47,710 nt of DNA from an uncultured Nitrospira sp. (GTDB taxonomy: Bacteria; Nitrospirota; Nitrospiria; Nitrospirales; Nitrospiraceae). Shown one piece after another: positions 1 through 8,788 of this stretch; position 1 is the first letter of the stretch, and each line of letters begins with the position of its first letter. The position numbers and the translations under genes are program-made. A model generated the notes under the pieces. That model saw only the letters and a program-made list of their open reading frames with translations, ran no database searches and was not told the origin of the DNA. The stretch covers positions 1-47,710 of the forward strand of contig CABVRV010000022.1 in NCBI GenBank assembly GCA_902500755.1, in the 5' to 3' direction.

Positions 1-467
1 AAGGGTGATGTCAGATGCTCAATAATCTCCAGTGCGAATACCAGCTGCGTCGAGTCATCCGGAAGAGGAACCTTCTCGGAATACCCCTTGGTCTCAAAAT
101 GACCTCCTACCGGATCAAGGTCAACAGTCAGGATGTTTGCCTGGATATCCTGTCGCATAAAGTTGACGAAATCCTCGGAAACCATGAGTCCGGCTCCATA
201 CAACTGTGCCGATTTGGTGTAGTCGATTCGGCGAATCAGTCGTAACAGGCTACCAGGGAAAGGGCCTAGATCGACGATAGTCTGTCTATCCGATGGCAAG
301 GTGCGCAGCCCGATTCTCAATGCAACGTGCAAGCGGTCTCGACATTTCATTGCATGGTGCATGGGGACCATGAAACGTTCGTCTTGTTGGCCGAACGATT
401 CATAGGTAGAGGGTTGGTAGGAAGCGAGCAGGTTCAGAAAGTGATGTCTGGTCAGATCGTAGGTCAT
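1..467 (-). CDS. Class I SAM-dependent methyltransferase, partial (3' end outside window)
   Basis: The reading frame opens at an ATG at 467 and runs off the left edge, giving about 155 residues without a stop. A glycine-rich motif I (VDLGPFPGSLLRLI) and a later LPDDSTQLVFALEIIEHL segment are the SAM-binding and post-II motifs of class I methyltransferases of the Methyltransf_11/25 type. The acceptor cannot be read. The ATG overlaps the stop of the preceding membrane glycosyltransferase by 4 nt (ATGA), so the two are probably translationally coupled and this gene belongs to the exopolysaccharide locus, where such enzymes methylate sugars or lipid-linked intermediates. The frame is clean on this strand, so it is a window truncation and not a pseudogene. 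Confidence 0.8.
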   Translation of the reverse strand, partial: MTYDLTRHHFLNLLASYQPSTYESFGQQDERFMVPMHHAMKCRDRLHVALRIGLRTLPSDRQTIVDLGPFPGSLLRLIRRIDYTKSAQLYGAGLMVSEDFVNFMRQDIQANILTVDLDPVGGHFETKGYSEKVPLPDDSTQLVFALEIIEHLTSP

Positions 468-1798
468 CGTATGCCCGTCATATCTGGTGAAATACGTCGT
501 TTCCAGAAAAACGGCTGCATAATTGGCAAATGATGAACTGCAGCCACCGATAACATCATGAGACAAGGTAATACGGGCAACGCGTAGCGACCTGCTTCCA
601 CGGTGAATGGGACATAACCAGCCGTGAGTCCGATGGGAAACACATAGAGTGGCAAGAGCGTTTCCCAGCGATCTCGGTGAATCCACGCGCTGTAACTGGC
701 AAAGATGATGAGAGTTGGGACTAACACCAGTCGTTTGAACAAACTGTAGAACGCCACCGCCCATCCCCTCTCTTGGGCATCCTTCAATAACCCAAGCATG
801 CCTTCCTGTTGCTCATCGAACAAATAGTACGAGTTGCCGACCCAAAAGTCCCAGACTCTTCCGAGCGTCAAGCTCAGATAGCTCAGAGGGTCTGCCATGA
901 TCCGCTCAATCCCCTTTTGCCGCAATAGTTGATCTGTCTGGACCTCATACATCGCATAGGCATGGGGAAGCGGTGTGAGGCCAGCGCTCTCCCAGATGGC
1001 ATATTCTCGCTCGAGCGGCATGGGCCAACTTCCTCGAGATGTTGGATCACTCCCCATCCAAAATCCGACTCCTACTCCGGCTGACACCGGAATGATGTGA
1101 TGGAATTCCATGTAATTCCTCACGGACCATGGCAGCACGAGGGCCAGACAGGCTGTTCCGTACACAAACCCGTAGACCATTTTTCGTGAAATTCGATCTG
1201 CCCCCATTCCTGTAAGTGTGGCGAGCAATACAGCCAGTGCGAGAACGGCCGGTTTGCACAAGACGGTCAGTCCAGCAGCGAGCCCCATGATGGCAAAACG
1301 AGGCTTCGATGGTGCCTTCATGGCCAAGACCGTCGCCCATAACCAGAGACTCATGAGGAGCGTCAGGAGCGCCTCGCTCCGTATCCTTGGGTCATAGGTC
1401 CAGTAAGCCGGATAGAGAAACAAAAGAGAAGCCGTCCAAGCTCCCACTCGTGAATTCCAGAGGATAGCTCCAACTTGATAGATGCCCCAAACTGCGCAAA
1501 GGTCGAACAGAATGTGCAGCATCGGCACCCACTCTGGTCGGTGACCAATGATGAAGTAGAAACCCGCAAGAACCGTTGGATAGAGAGGCCCCACATGCGC
1601 AGCTGCATTGATCCCGTCGAGAGTGAACTGTCGCAGCACTACAAGATTCCATGCCAGCGTATCGAACAACTGATCAACGGCGAACGACTGATTGGGGGCC
1701 TTCCAGATCACCCATGCCCGCGCAATCAGTCCAAGGCCGACAGCCGGCAGCAGAATCGTTCCGATCTGGGTGAACTGTGCACTCCGACGTCCGATCAT
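464..1798 (-). CDS. GT39/ArnT-like integral membrane glycosyltransferase
   Basis: This is a polytopic membrane protein of about 444 residues with roughly ten hydrophobic segments. The early part carries GPLYPTVLAGFYFIIG and a DPRIRSEALLTLLMSLWLW segment, the pattern of the PMT/ArnT (GT39, GT-C fold) superfamily. Such enzymes move a sugar from a polyprenyl-phosphate donor to an acceptor on the periplasmic side of the inner membrane. An upstream GTG at 1807 is possible. The ATG at 1798 forms an ATGA overlap with the stop of the upstream methyltransferase, the junction style used throughout this locus, so I chose it. Its place in the cluster suggests late decoration of the polysaccharide or its lipid carrier. 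The sugar and acceptor are unknown. Confidence 0.75.
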   Translation of the reverse strand: MIGRRSAQFTQIGTILLPAVGLGLIARAWVIWKAPNQSFAVDQLFDTLAWNLVVLRQFTLDGINAAAHVGPLYPTVLAGFYFIIGHRPEWVPMLHILFDLCAVWGIYQVGAILWNSRVGAWTASLLFLYPAYWTYDPRIRSEALLTLLMSLWLWATVLAMKAPSKPRFAIMGLAAGLTVLCKPAVLALAVLLATLTGMGADRISRKMVYGFVYGTACLALVLPWSVRNYMEFHHIIPVSAGVGVGFWMGSDPTSRGSWPMPLEREYAIWESAGLTPLPHAYAMYEVQTDQLLRQKGIERIMADPLSYLSLTLGRVWDFWVGNSYYLFDEQQEGMLGLLKDAQERGWAVAFYSLFKRLVLVPTLIIFASYSAWIHRDRWETLLPLYVFPIGLTAGYVPFTVEAGRYALPVLPCLMMLSVAAVHHLPIMQPFFWKRRISPDMTGIR

Positions 1799-2535
1799 TT
1801 GACACACACCCCGATCAAATTGGTGTCCTCAGCAATCCCTTCGGTGTACTCAATGTCGCCGGGCACAAGTTCCCTCAGCTCGGGACCTCCGTACAATCGA
1901 CTGACCAGGCTGCCGATCCAATGACGAACCGGACGTGGCACACAGGTACGTAATCCGAGAGGGTCCAACGTGCGGACATTATCCATTGACCGTTCTGCCG
2001 TCTTGAGCCGATGGCCTTGACGACGTCCATACCACCGAATCGTTGAAAAGTGGGGCGCGAGCAATTCCTGGAACTCTTGGGCGGTATATTCTCGAATATG
2101 ATAGGGGTCGCTTGGCACGATCTCCTTGCCTTTTCCATGGGGGGTAAAAATGATAAGGGTGCCGCGCACTCTTAGCACCCGGGTGAGTTCCGCCACGAAA
2201 CGGGCGTCGTCGGAGATATGCTCAATGGTGTCTTGCGAGACGATGCAGTCGAATGAGTCATCGCGGAATCCAAGCGCACACCCATCCATCGCGAGAAAGT
2301 GTACGTTCGATCGAGAGTAGTTGGACCGACTTGTGGCGACGACCTCTGGAACACAATCGATGGCCACGATCCGGTCAGCACAGGTTCCGAGATAGTCCGC
2401 ACCGTACCCGGTTCCGCACGATAAATCTAAGATTCGACATCGTTGCAGTGCACCAAGTTGACGGGCTGCCCACACATATCCTGATAGATTGACGATATGT
2501 TGTGTGTCAGTAGGATAGGCGGCTCGACGTTCCAT
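1795..2535 (-). CDS. Class I SAM-dependent methyltransferase
   Basis: A 246-residue cytosolic protein. ILDLSCGTGYGADYLG (about residues 36-51) is motif I, the SAM-binding loop. AIDCVPEVV supplies the acidic residue binding the ribose, and DSFDCIVSQDTIEHI is the post-II segment, so this is a Methyltransf_11 enzyme. The start at 2535 has a good AAGGAG ribosome site 8-9 nt upstream. It sits between a GT2 glycosyltransferase (11-nt gap) and the GT39-like gene (4-nt overlap), so it most likely methylates a sugar of the exopolysaccharide or caps chain growth. The acceptor cannot be deduced from sequence. It differs clearly from the truncated methyltransferase at the window edge, so the two are not a recent duplication. 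Confidence 0.85.
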   Translation of the reverse strand: MERRAAYPTDTQHIVNLSGYVWAARQLGALQRCRILDLSCGTGYGADYLGTCADRIVAIDCVPEVVATSRSNYSRSNVHFLAMDGCALGFRDDSFDCIVSQDTIEHISDDARFVAELTRVLRVRGTLIIFTPHGKGKEIVPSDPYHIREYTAQEFQELLAPHFSTIRWYGRRQGHRLKTAERSMDNVRTLDPLGLRTCVPRPVRHWIGSLVSRLYGGPELRELVPGDIEYTEGIAEDTNLIGVCVK

Positions 2536-2546
2536 GACGATACTCC

Positions 2547-3521
2547 TTATCCTCTACCCTGCCCAATCCAAGCGAACTCGGACTCTATCGATCGTTTTCT
2601 AGTCAAGATACGAGCAAGGATTGACAGAGCGGTACCGAATGATGGGCCGTGAGCGATCGCTTTGGAACCGACCACGGTATTGATCAGTCTGGCGATCGTT
2701 CCAGTGGCAATCCAGGCTTTCATGATCCAACGAGTGAAGAGTGGAAAGTGTTTTTCTACATATCGGATTCGGCTGAGCTCCCAGATAAGGTTCAATTGTT
2801 CGCGATGCCCCACGCCACTACGACCGATCAGGTGAGTGACGCCCGCATCAGCCACGTGTCGAATCCGATACCCCTTTTGTCTAATCACCCGACATAGATC
2901 GATATCTTCGAAGTACATGAAGTACCCTTCGTCTAATCCACCGCACGCTTTCATGAGATCGCGGCGTACCATCAGGCATGCCCCATTGATCCAGTCCACA
3001 TCCTGCGACTGGGAACAGTCGATGGCCAGCTTTGAAGCGAGAGCACCTTGGAGCCTGGGGGCGCATCGACGAAAGAATGCTGCATAGGTCAGATGGTCGC
3101 GAACCGACGGAAAAGGAAAACACGATTGATACATCCGGCCGTCTTCCGTCCATTGCGTGCAGCCTACGGCCCCGATATCTGGCTCTTGATCGAGGCAGGT
3201 GACCATGTGTTCTAACGCACGAGGTTGTAAGCGCGTGTCGCTATTCAACATAAGTAGATAACGACCGCCACTCATCTCGAGTGCTTGATTGACTGCTTTG
3301 GAAAAGCCTCGATTCTGCTGATTCACGATGAGTTGCATTGTTGGATACTGTTCCCTCACAGCCTCCGTTGTCCCGTCGCGAGAGTTGTTATCCACAAGGA
3401 TCACCTCGACCGTCACCTTGCCAGAAGCCTCAAACACCGATTTGAGACAATCCAGCACCAACGCTCGAGTGTTGTAGCTGACAATAGCGATCGACAGGTC
3501 CAGGTCGTCTACAGAAGTCAT
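2547..3521 (-). CDS. GT2 family glycosyltransferase (rhamnosyltransferase-like)
   Basis: A 324-residue GT-A fold enzyme. The N-terminal SIAIVSYNTR strand, VDNNSRDGT loop and LMLNSDTRLQ (a DXD-like metal/nucleotide-sugar site) are typical of GT2 transferases acting on NDP-sugars at the cytosolic face of the membrane. A central WINGACLMVRR and YFEDIDLC follow the WbbL/rhamnosyltransferase subgroup. The frame is open 117 nt further upstream, but that stretch overlaps the flippase gene. The ATG at 3521 forms an ATGA overlap with the flippase stop and lies just before the conserved domain, so it is the better start. It should add one sugar to the lipid-linked repeat unit. Donor specificity is not predictable. 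Confidence 0.88.
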   Translation of the reverse strand: MTSVDDLDLSIAIVSYNTRALVLDCLKSVFEASGKVTVEVILVDNNSRDGTTEAVREQYPTMQLIVNQQNRGFSKAVNQALEMSGGRYLLMLNSDTRLQPRALEHMVTCLDQEPDIGAVGCTQWTEDGRMYQSCFPFPSVRDHLTYAAFFRRCAPRLQGALASKLAIDCSQSQDVDWINGACLMVRRDLMKACGGLDEGYFMYFEDIDLCRVIRQKGYRIRHVADAGVTHLIGRSGVGHREQLNLIWELSRIRYVEKHFPLFTRWIMKAWIATGTIARLINTVVGSKAIAHGPSFGTALSILARILTRKRSIESEFAWIGQGRG

Positions 3522-5026
3522 GCGCGCACACCTTGCGACTGATAGTTCCAGAGAGCATTCAGCCGAGGTCGTTCGATCCACCAGAGGTATCCGCCGAATA
3601 ATACGATGGCAACCAGGCCAAGAATTTCTGGCGTCCATGAAACGAGCACTCGATGCTGGAGCTGAACCGTCGAGAGAACCATTCCCATCAGAATACCGAG
3701 AGACCCGGTACGACTCAGCGAGAGAAACGTGTCATTACTCGAAGAACCGAGGAGTCGTCGACTCTCCCATGCCTGCAATGCAACGCCGAATAGGTAGCTG
3801 CCGGTGAGCGAGAGCGCGGCGCCGAGGACTCCGAGCCAGTATGTCATCGGAACAATGAGGGCCAGATAGAGGGCACATTGCCCAACCCAACTCCTCATCT
3901 GAAGATCTGGACGTCTCATCCCATAATGTAAAGATGCCATGACACTGGCATAGCCGCTGCAAACGGCATAAAGGCAAAGAACCTTAAGTGGATCGACGAT
4001 ATCTATCCATTGTGGGCCGAATACGACAGGCACCATGACCGGTGACAAGGTTCCAATCGTCACGGCAAGCGGGATGTAGATGATACCAATGAGTCCGACT
4101 TGAAGATTGAATACACGAATGACACCGAGCTGATCCTGTTGCAAGGAGGCATAGGTCGGCACGCTGATCTGTTGCATGAGCGCTGTGGCCCGCGCCCCAA
4201 TAAGGAGAGGAATGGCAAGCGCTAGTTGATACATTCCTAATGCTTCTGCTCCCAGTAGGCGACCAATAACAAACTCACCGCCGGTCATCACGGCAAAGGC
4301 ACAGAGCGTTGTGATGTTCAGTCGGCTGCCGTAGTGGACAAAGTACGAAAGGGCGGATCCCCGTAACGACCAGTGGGGAACGAACTGGGTCACACGAAAT
4401 GACAGCAAACATCCGACTGCCAAGGCTACGAGTTGTCCGATGACCAAGGCCCAGACCGTGCGATAAACAAGCGCAATCGTCAAAGTCACGGTGGCTTCAA
4501 CGCCGCGTCGGACGACATCGAGTGTGACGCGACGTCTCAGATCAAGTCGTTTCATCATTACAGCCAACGCAGGGCTGTAAAGACCCTGTATGATCAACGC
4601 CCAAGCATGGACGCGAAGCAGCGGCTCCAGCAATGGCATACGCATCAGCTCACTGATCATCCCAGCTATCATCCAGACCCCACTGGCCATCACCAGGCCT
4701 CGTAAAGCCGACGCCGACCAGGCTGTAGCAAGATCTTCTTCTGTCACGATCTCTTTTCCGATCAGGGCGGCCTCGATACCTAATTCACTGATTGTCAGCA
4801 TTGCGAGTAAGACGGCCGCCGAAGCTGCCATCACTCCAAAATCTGCCGGAGTGAGGATTCTTGCGAGGATCACCAGTTGTACTGCCGCCACGACCTTGTC
4901 GAAGAGGAATCCTCCGCCGGCCCACCCACCAGCGTGGAGGATTCGGTCACGAAGACGCGGAGTTGTTGCCGTACCGTTGTGAGAACACATACCTAGCTGA
5001 CTGTCATGTTGCCCTTGATCCCCCAT
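3518..5026 (-). CDS. Wzx-type polysaccharide flippase (MOP superfamily)
   Basis: About 502 residues with roughly twelve hydrophobic helices. The opening segment GGGFLFDKVVAAVQLVILAR, followed by LTPADFGVMAAS, is the typical start of the Polysacc_synt/MOP exporters that flip undecaprenyl-linked repeat units across the inner membrane. The ATG at 5026 was chosen. A GTG at 5032 directly after the preceding stop and an ATG at 4990 are alternatives, and none has a strong ribosome site. With the Wzy-like ligase, Wza-like and Wzc-like genes in the same run, it completes a Wzx/Wzy-dependent pathway. The gene lies 6 nt behind a GT4 gene and overlaps the following GT2 gene by 4 nt. Confidence 0.85.
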   Translation of the reverse strand: MGDQGQHDSQLGMCSHNGTATTPRLRDRILHAGGWAGGGFLFDKVVAAVQLVILARILTPADFGVMAASAAVLLAMLTISELGIEAALIGKEIVTEEDLATAWSASALRGLVMASGVWMIAGMISELMRMPLLEPLLRVHAWALIIQGLYSPALAVMMKRLDLRRRVTLDVVRRGVEATVTLTIALVYRTVWALVIGQLVALAVGCLLSFRVTQFVPHWSLRGSALSYFVHYGSRLNITTLCAFAVMTGGEFVIGRLLGAEALGMYQLALAIPLLIGARATALMQQISVPTYASLQQDQLGVIRVFNLQVGLIGIIYIPLAVTIGTLSPVMVPVVFGPQWIDIVDPLKVLCLYAVCSGYASVMASLHYGMRRPDLQMRSWVGQCALYLALIVPMTYWLGVLGAALSLTGSYLFGVALQAWESRRLLGSSSNDTFLSLSRTGSLGILMGMVLSTVQLQHRVLVSWTPEILGLVAIVLFGGYLWWIERPRLNALWNYQSQGVRA

Positions 5027-5032
5027 ACCCAC

Positions 5033-6220
5033 TCACGCTGCTAATGCTGTTCGGCCGATCGCTTGATGGCATGCCTGTTCGAGCTGCACTGCTCGGGCAG
5101 CCCAGGTGTGAGTTTGCACGACAGCAGACCGTCCTCGTTGGCCCATCTTCTCTCGAAGCTCCGGGTTGTCCAACAAGGTAATAATCTGACGCGCCAGATC
5201 GTCGTGATCGTCAGCTCCAACGGATAAACCACAGCGGAAGTCGACGACGACATCTCCGTATCCAGGCCCTGCTGTCGCAACCACGGGACGCCCGCAAGCT
5301 AGGTACTCCCACAACTTCATCGAGTCGCCAGGATAGGATCTCGTCTGTCTGTGCAACACCACACAGACATCGCAGGCGGCAATCCATTTCGGCACGTTGT
5401 CAAAGTCGGTACGCCCAACGAAATGGACATGGCGAGATAGGCGTAGACGATCAACCTGTGCTTTGAGCGCTGGTATGGTCTGTCCTTCTCCAACGAGGAG
5501 GCATTGAACAGTGGGATGCGACTTCGCAACAATGGCGATGGCATCGACAAGTGTGTCGAGACCATGCCACGGGAAAAATCCACCGACAAAGCCGATGTAC
5601 GGTCCCTGATCGACAAGCGACAACTCCGTTCGGGCCGCATGATGGGGCTGAGGAAAGAAGTGGACAGGATCGACCCCATTTTTGATCACCGCACACTTGC
5701 CTGAATCGATCGGCTCTAATGACTTGAGGCTGCGGAACAATTCGGGACAAACACTTACAATCACGTTCGCGTTCCTCGCGGCCAGGCGGAGTCCATGGCT
5801 CAAGAGACTGCGGAATGGTGGGAGACGCCACATCCCCTGGACTTCCTCGTTAGGGAGTCCATTAACAACGTAGACGACAGGGCAGGACTTCTCTCGTAAC
5901 GCCCATAGAGGGGCAATTTGTCCTGGAGAATCAAACCACAGCAATACGTTCGGAGTCTCATCGCGTAACAGTCTCGTCAATATCCGTTTTGAGCGCAGGA
6001 GAAAAGAAACGGGGCGCAGTCCTCTCCATCTGATGACAGGCACCATCTGTAGGCGTATCTGTGGTGGAACAGAAATGCCGGGTCTGGGTTCCTCTGACTC
6101 CGGTGCGATCACGGTGACGTCATGCCCACGGGCAGCTAATGCCTTGGCAAATTCCAAGACTTGTCGTGAACCACCGGCCGCTACGCCTAGGTCTTCATCA
6201 CAGTACATGAGAATGTGCAT
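5033..6220 (-). CDS. GT4 family glycosyltransferase
   Basis: A 395-residue GT-B fold retaining glycosyltransferase. The N-terminal domain begins with a GGSRQVLEFAKALAARGHDV stretch for acceptor binding. The C-terminal Glyco_trans_1 domain has GFVGGFFPWHGLDTLVDA and a WEYLACGRPVVAT segment that carries the nucleotide-sugar binding acidic residue. It acts on the cytosolic face of the membrane in building the repeat unit. The start at 6220 has a GGGAAG site and overlaps the end of the upstream GT4 gene by 23 nt, indicating coupled expression. The two GT4 enzymes are paralogous but well diverged, so they probably add different sugars. Donor and linkage are unknown. Confidence 0.88.
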   Translation of the reverse strand: MHILMYCDEDLGVAAGGSRQVLEFAKALAARGHDVTVIAPESEEPRPGISVPPQIRLQMVPVIRWRGLRPVSFLLRSKRILTRLLRDETPNVLLWFDSPGQIAPLWALREKSCPVVYVVNGLPNEEVQGMWRLPPFRSLLSHGLRLAARNANVIVSVCPELFRSLKSLEPIDSGKCAVIKNGVDPVHFFPQPHHAARTELSLVDQGPYIGFVGGFFPWHGLDTLVDAIAIVAKSHPTVQCLLVGEGQTIPALKAQVDRLRLSRHVHFVGRTDFDNVPKWIAACDVCVVLHRQTRSYPGDSMKLWEYLACGRPVVATAGPGYGDVVVDFRCGLSVGADDHDDLARQIITLLDNPELREKMGQRGRSAVVQTHTWAARAVQLEQACHQAIGRTALAA

Positions 6221-7385
6221 GATGGCTTCCCATGATGTCTTCGCTGAGCCAATGACGAAGCTGCTCGACGATGGCAGTCCAGGAAAACCTGCCCTCTATA
6301 AATCGACGACCCTGTTGCCCCATGACTGTGCACCGAGCTGGATCGTTCAACAGGGTAATGATGGCGTCGGCCAGTGGGCGAGCCTGGTCCGATGCGATCA
6401 GTTGCACACCACTATCAGGAGTGAATGTCGACACCACCGATGGAATCGCGCTAGCGACCACCGGACGTTGGCACGCGAGGTAATCAAAGATCTTCACCGG
6501 AGAAGTCTCTCCACGGTCTCCGCAAAAGGGGGCCACACAGAGATTCATGGCACCAATCCAAACCGGGACCTCCCAGTAGGGAACACGACCGGTCCAGGTA
6601 ATGTTGTCCTCCATCCCCAGACGTCTCGCCTGTTGCTTAAGCTCTTCGACCACCTCCCCATCGCCCACGAGTAGAAGTTGCGTAGTTGGGCAGGCTTCTT
6701 TGATCAACACCATCGCATCCAGCAGACAAGAAAGACCTTGATAGCGGTAAAAGCTCCCAACAAACCCGATGTACGGACGAGCAGGTAACAGACCAAGTTC
6801 AAGGCGAGAGGCCACAGGATCGCGTGGAGCAAACTGCTGCTCGTCTGTGCCGCTGGGAAGCACTGCGATCCGTTCAAGGGGAACCCCATAGCAATCATGA
6901 AGCAACGACCGCAACCCGTCGGTCAGCACGACAACCCGATCGCAGTGCCTGAAGGCGAGTCTAGCCAACAGTTCTTTCAGGCGGCGAACCCACCATGTTC
7001 GATCGCCGAGCCAGTCAGGAACCGGCTCGCCGTTCACTTCGCAGACGCATGGTACTCGCAGCAACTTGGCGAGAATGAATGCATGCGGACTATCCATCCA
7101 TCGGTAGTACACTACGTCCGGCTTGGTCAGGAGTGCACGAACCAGTCCTTGAATAAACGATCCTAGAGCATAGGACAGCGGACGAATCAACGGGAGATGG
7201 ATCACCTTGATGGGAATAACTGTGCAGGCATGACGACTCGCCGCGGATCGATACCGAGGGGGAAACACCGTGACCCGATCTCCGATTTGACTGAGTGTCT
7301 CTGCCAATTTCCACATACGAACCAATCCAACTGGATCCCGCGGAGCATCCGGCTCATACCAATAACAAAAGAGAAACCAGGTCAC
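6198..7385 (-). CDS. GT4 family glycosyltransferase
   Basis: A GT-B fold enzyme of 395 residues. DPVGLVRMWKLAETL near the N-terminus and GFVGSFYRYQGLSCLLDAM plus FDYLACQRPVVASAIPSV in the C-terminal half mark a Glyco_transf_4/Glyco_trans_1 protein. An acidic residue is kept at the second position of the EX7E pattern (FDY). The frame extends to 7466, but a GTG at 7385 overlaps the upstream stop as GTGA and is preceded by GAAGGAGG. The domain starts right there, so I set the start at 7385. It follows the O-antigen ligase and likely contributes a sugar to the repeat unit. Substrate is unassigned. Confidence 0.87.
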   Translation of the reverse strand: MTWFLFCYWYEPDAPRDPVGLVRMWKLAETLSQIGDRVTVFPPRYRSAASRHACTVIPIKVIHLPLIRPLSYALGSFIQGLVRALLTKPDVVYYRWMDSPHAFILAKLLRVPCVCEVNGEPVPDWLGDRTWWVRRLKELLARLAFRHCDRVVVLTDGLRSLLHDCYGVPLERIAVLPSGTDEQQFAPRDPVASRLELGLLPARPYIGFVGSFYRYQGLSCLLDAMVLIKEACPTTQLLLVGDGEVVEELKQQARRLGMEDNITWTGRVPYWEVPVWIGAMNLCVAPFCGDRGETSPVKIFDYLACQRPVVASAIPSVVSTFTPDSGVQLIASDQARPLADAIITLLNDPARCTVMGQQGRRFIEGRFSWTAIVEQLRHWLSEDIMGSHHAHSHVL

Positions 7386-8764
7386 GTCGCCTCCTTCGGC
7401 TGTAGAGGCGCATCTTCTCCAGCTGATAGAATCGGCAATAACATGACAAGACCGGCACAAAGCCAAAACGGTTCCATTATGCGAATGATGATAAAGGTAT
7501 TGGCGCCAACGCCGTGCGCAAGCATGGCGATCAAGCCTAAGAGGAAGCCATGAGCCAGCCCTTTTGCAAACGGATCAGTTTGTGACACAAACGACTCTCG
7601 GGCACATCGCCAGAGGCGATAGACGATGAACCCGAAGGCGACGATGCCCGCAAGACCCGTTTCCCCGATGATCTTGACGTACTGTGCATCCGCCCACGCA
7701 TACCCCGTGATCCCACGACCCAGGATCGGATCATGAACCCAGTCCTTTAAGACATACGCCCATGACTTCAGTCGTTCGGTTGTGGAAAGGTCAAGCCCAA
7801 CAGCGCCGACTTTGATTTCCCCGCCATATTGGCGACCGAAAAATGTTTCATTCACACGGTGTTTGACGTTCTCCGGTGCAAACAATGGGATCAAGGCGAT
7901 GATGACCAACAGAACTGTGACAACACGTGGCCGTCGCCACTGGGTTAACCCTACGGCCGCCAGCAGGACGGCGCCGGCCAGATAGGAAGACCGCGACAAA
8001 GTGGCCATCAGCGCCAAGATGGCAAAACCACCGAGTACCAATAACGCGATGCGAATCGGACCGGTCTGGATATGCAACAAGAGGCCTGTTATGATGGCGA
8101 GCAGAAATACTAAGTACCCTCCCAACGTGTTGGGCTCTCCGCTTTCTCCCTCAAAGGGTGCGGATGCCCGTACACCACCCGGTATTTGAGAGATGGCGTA
8201 GAAACTCACGAGTAGGCCGACGACGAGTAACGCCGCCACGAGCCCCACGACCTGTTCTTGAGAGCGCACGTGGTTGACCACCATGAAAAACACAAAGAAA
8301 TATTCAAAGTACTTCAGCACAAAGAAGAATCCAGTCATCGGTCTGACATGTCCATTGAGCACGCCGAATAACGTTGAGACCACGCAAATCACCATATATA
8401 CGGCGATCGGTCGATTCAGGGGTGTTTCCCGAAACAACGCCATTTCGCGGTAGAGAATATTCTTCACCAGCCAGCTCGCTCCGATGATGACCAAAAGAAT
8501 GTCGTCCATCCGGAACGACAACTCTCGTCCTCCGACACCGCGTCCTTGGATTTGCCCGATGGCAACCTCCGGCGACAACAACATCGACGCGATAAGGAGA
8601 TAGAGCGCGGCCGATACGGAAGTGAAGGCGATCAGGATGATTAAAAACCCGAGGACGGCTTGGAGGCCGATTGCAGGTGTCGTGAGCGTAAGACCCAATG
8701 CGATTGCGACCGCAAGTACGGAAACCACGAGGCTGTCTTGTGCGCTAATGGTCGCTGGTTGCAT
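7382..8764 (-). CDS. O-antigen ligase / Wzy-type polymerase family membrane protein
   Basis: A 460-residue polytopic protein with about eleven hydrophobic helices. A long periplasmic loop in the last third contains ILGRGITGYAWADAQYVKI, matching the Wzy_C (O-antigen ligase, PF04932) pattern. Members either ligate glycans to a lipid or protein acceptor or polymerise repeat units on the periplasmic face, and sequence alone does not separate WaaL from Wzy. Its place beside a flippase and a Wzc-like co-polymerase favours the polymerase role. The ATG at 8764 is preceded by AGGAG. The gap to the Wzc-like gene is 24 nt, and its stop overlaps the next GT4 start. Confidence 0.82.
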   Translation of the reverse strand: MQPATISAQDSLVVSVLAVAIALGLTLTTPAIGLQAVLGFLIILIAFTSVSAALYLLIASMLLSPEVAIGQIQGRGVGGRELSFRMDDILLVIIGASWLVKNILYREMALFRETPLNRPIAVYMVICVVSTLFGVLNGHVRPMTGFFFVLKYFEYFFVFFMVVNHVRSQEQVVGLVAALLVVGLLVSFYAISQIPGGVRASAPFEGESGEPNTLGGYLVFLLAIITGLLLHIQTGPIRIALLVLGGFAILALMATLSRSSYLAGAVLLAAVGLTQWRRPRVVTVLLVIIALIPLFAPENVKHRVNETFFGRQYGGEIKVGAVGLDLSTTERLKSWAYVLKDWVHDPILGRGITGYAWADAQYVKIIGETGLAGIVAFGFIVYRLWRCARESFVSQTDPFAKGLAHGFLLGLIAMLAHGVGANTFIIIRIMEPFWLCAGLVMLLPILSAGEDAPLQPKEAT

Positions 8765-8788
8765 GGCGGTGCAGCTCCTGAAGTCACG

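Noticed and set aside
15..245. 76-codon plus-strand frame at the left edge
   Set aside because: The opposite strand encodes a methyltransferase with clear SAM motifs through the same bases.
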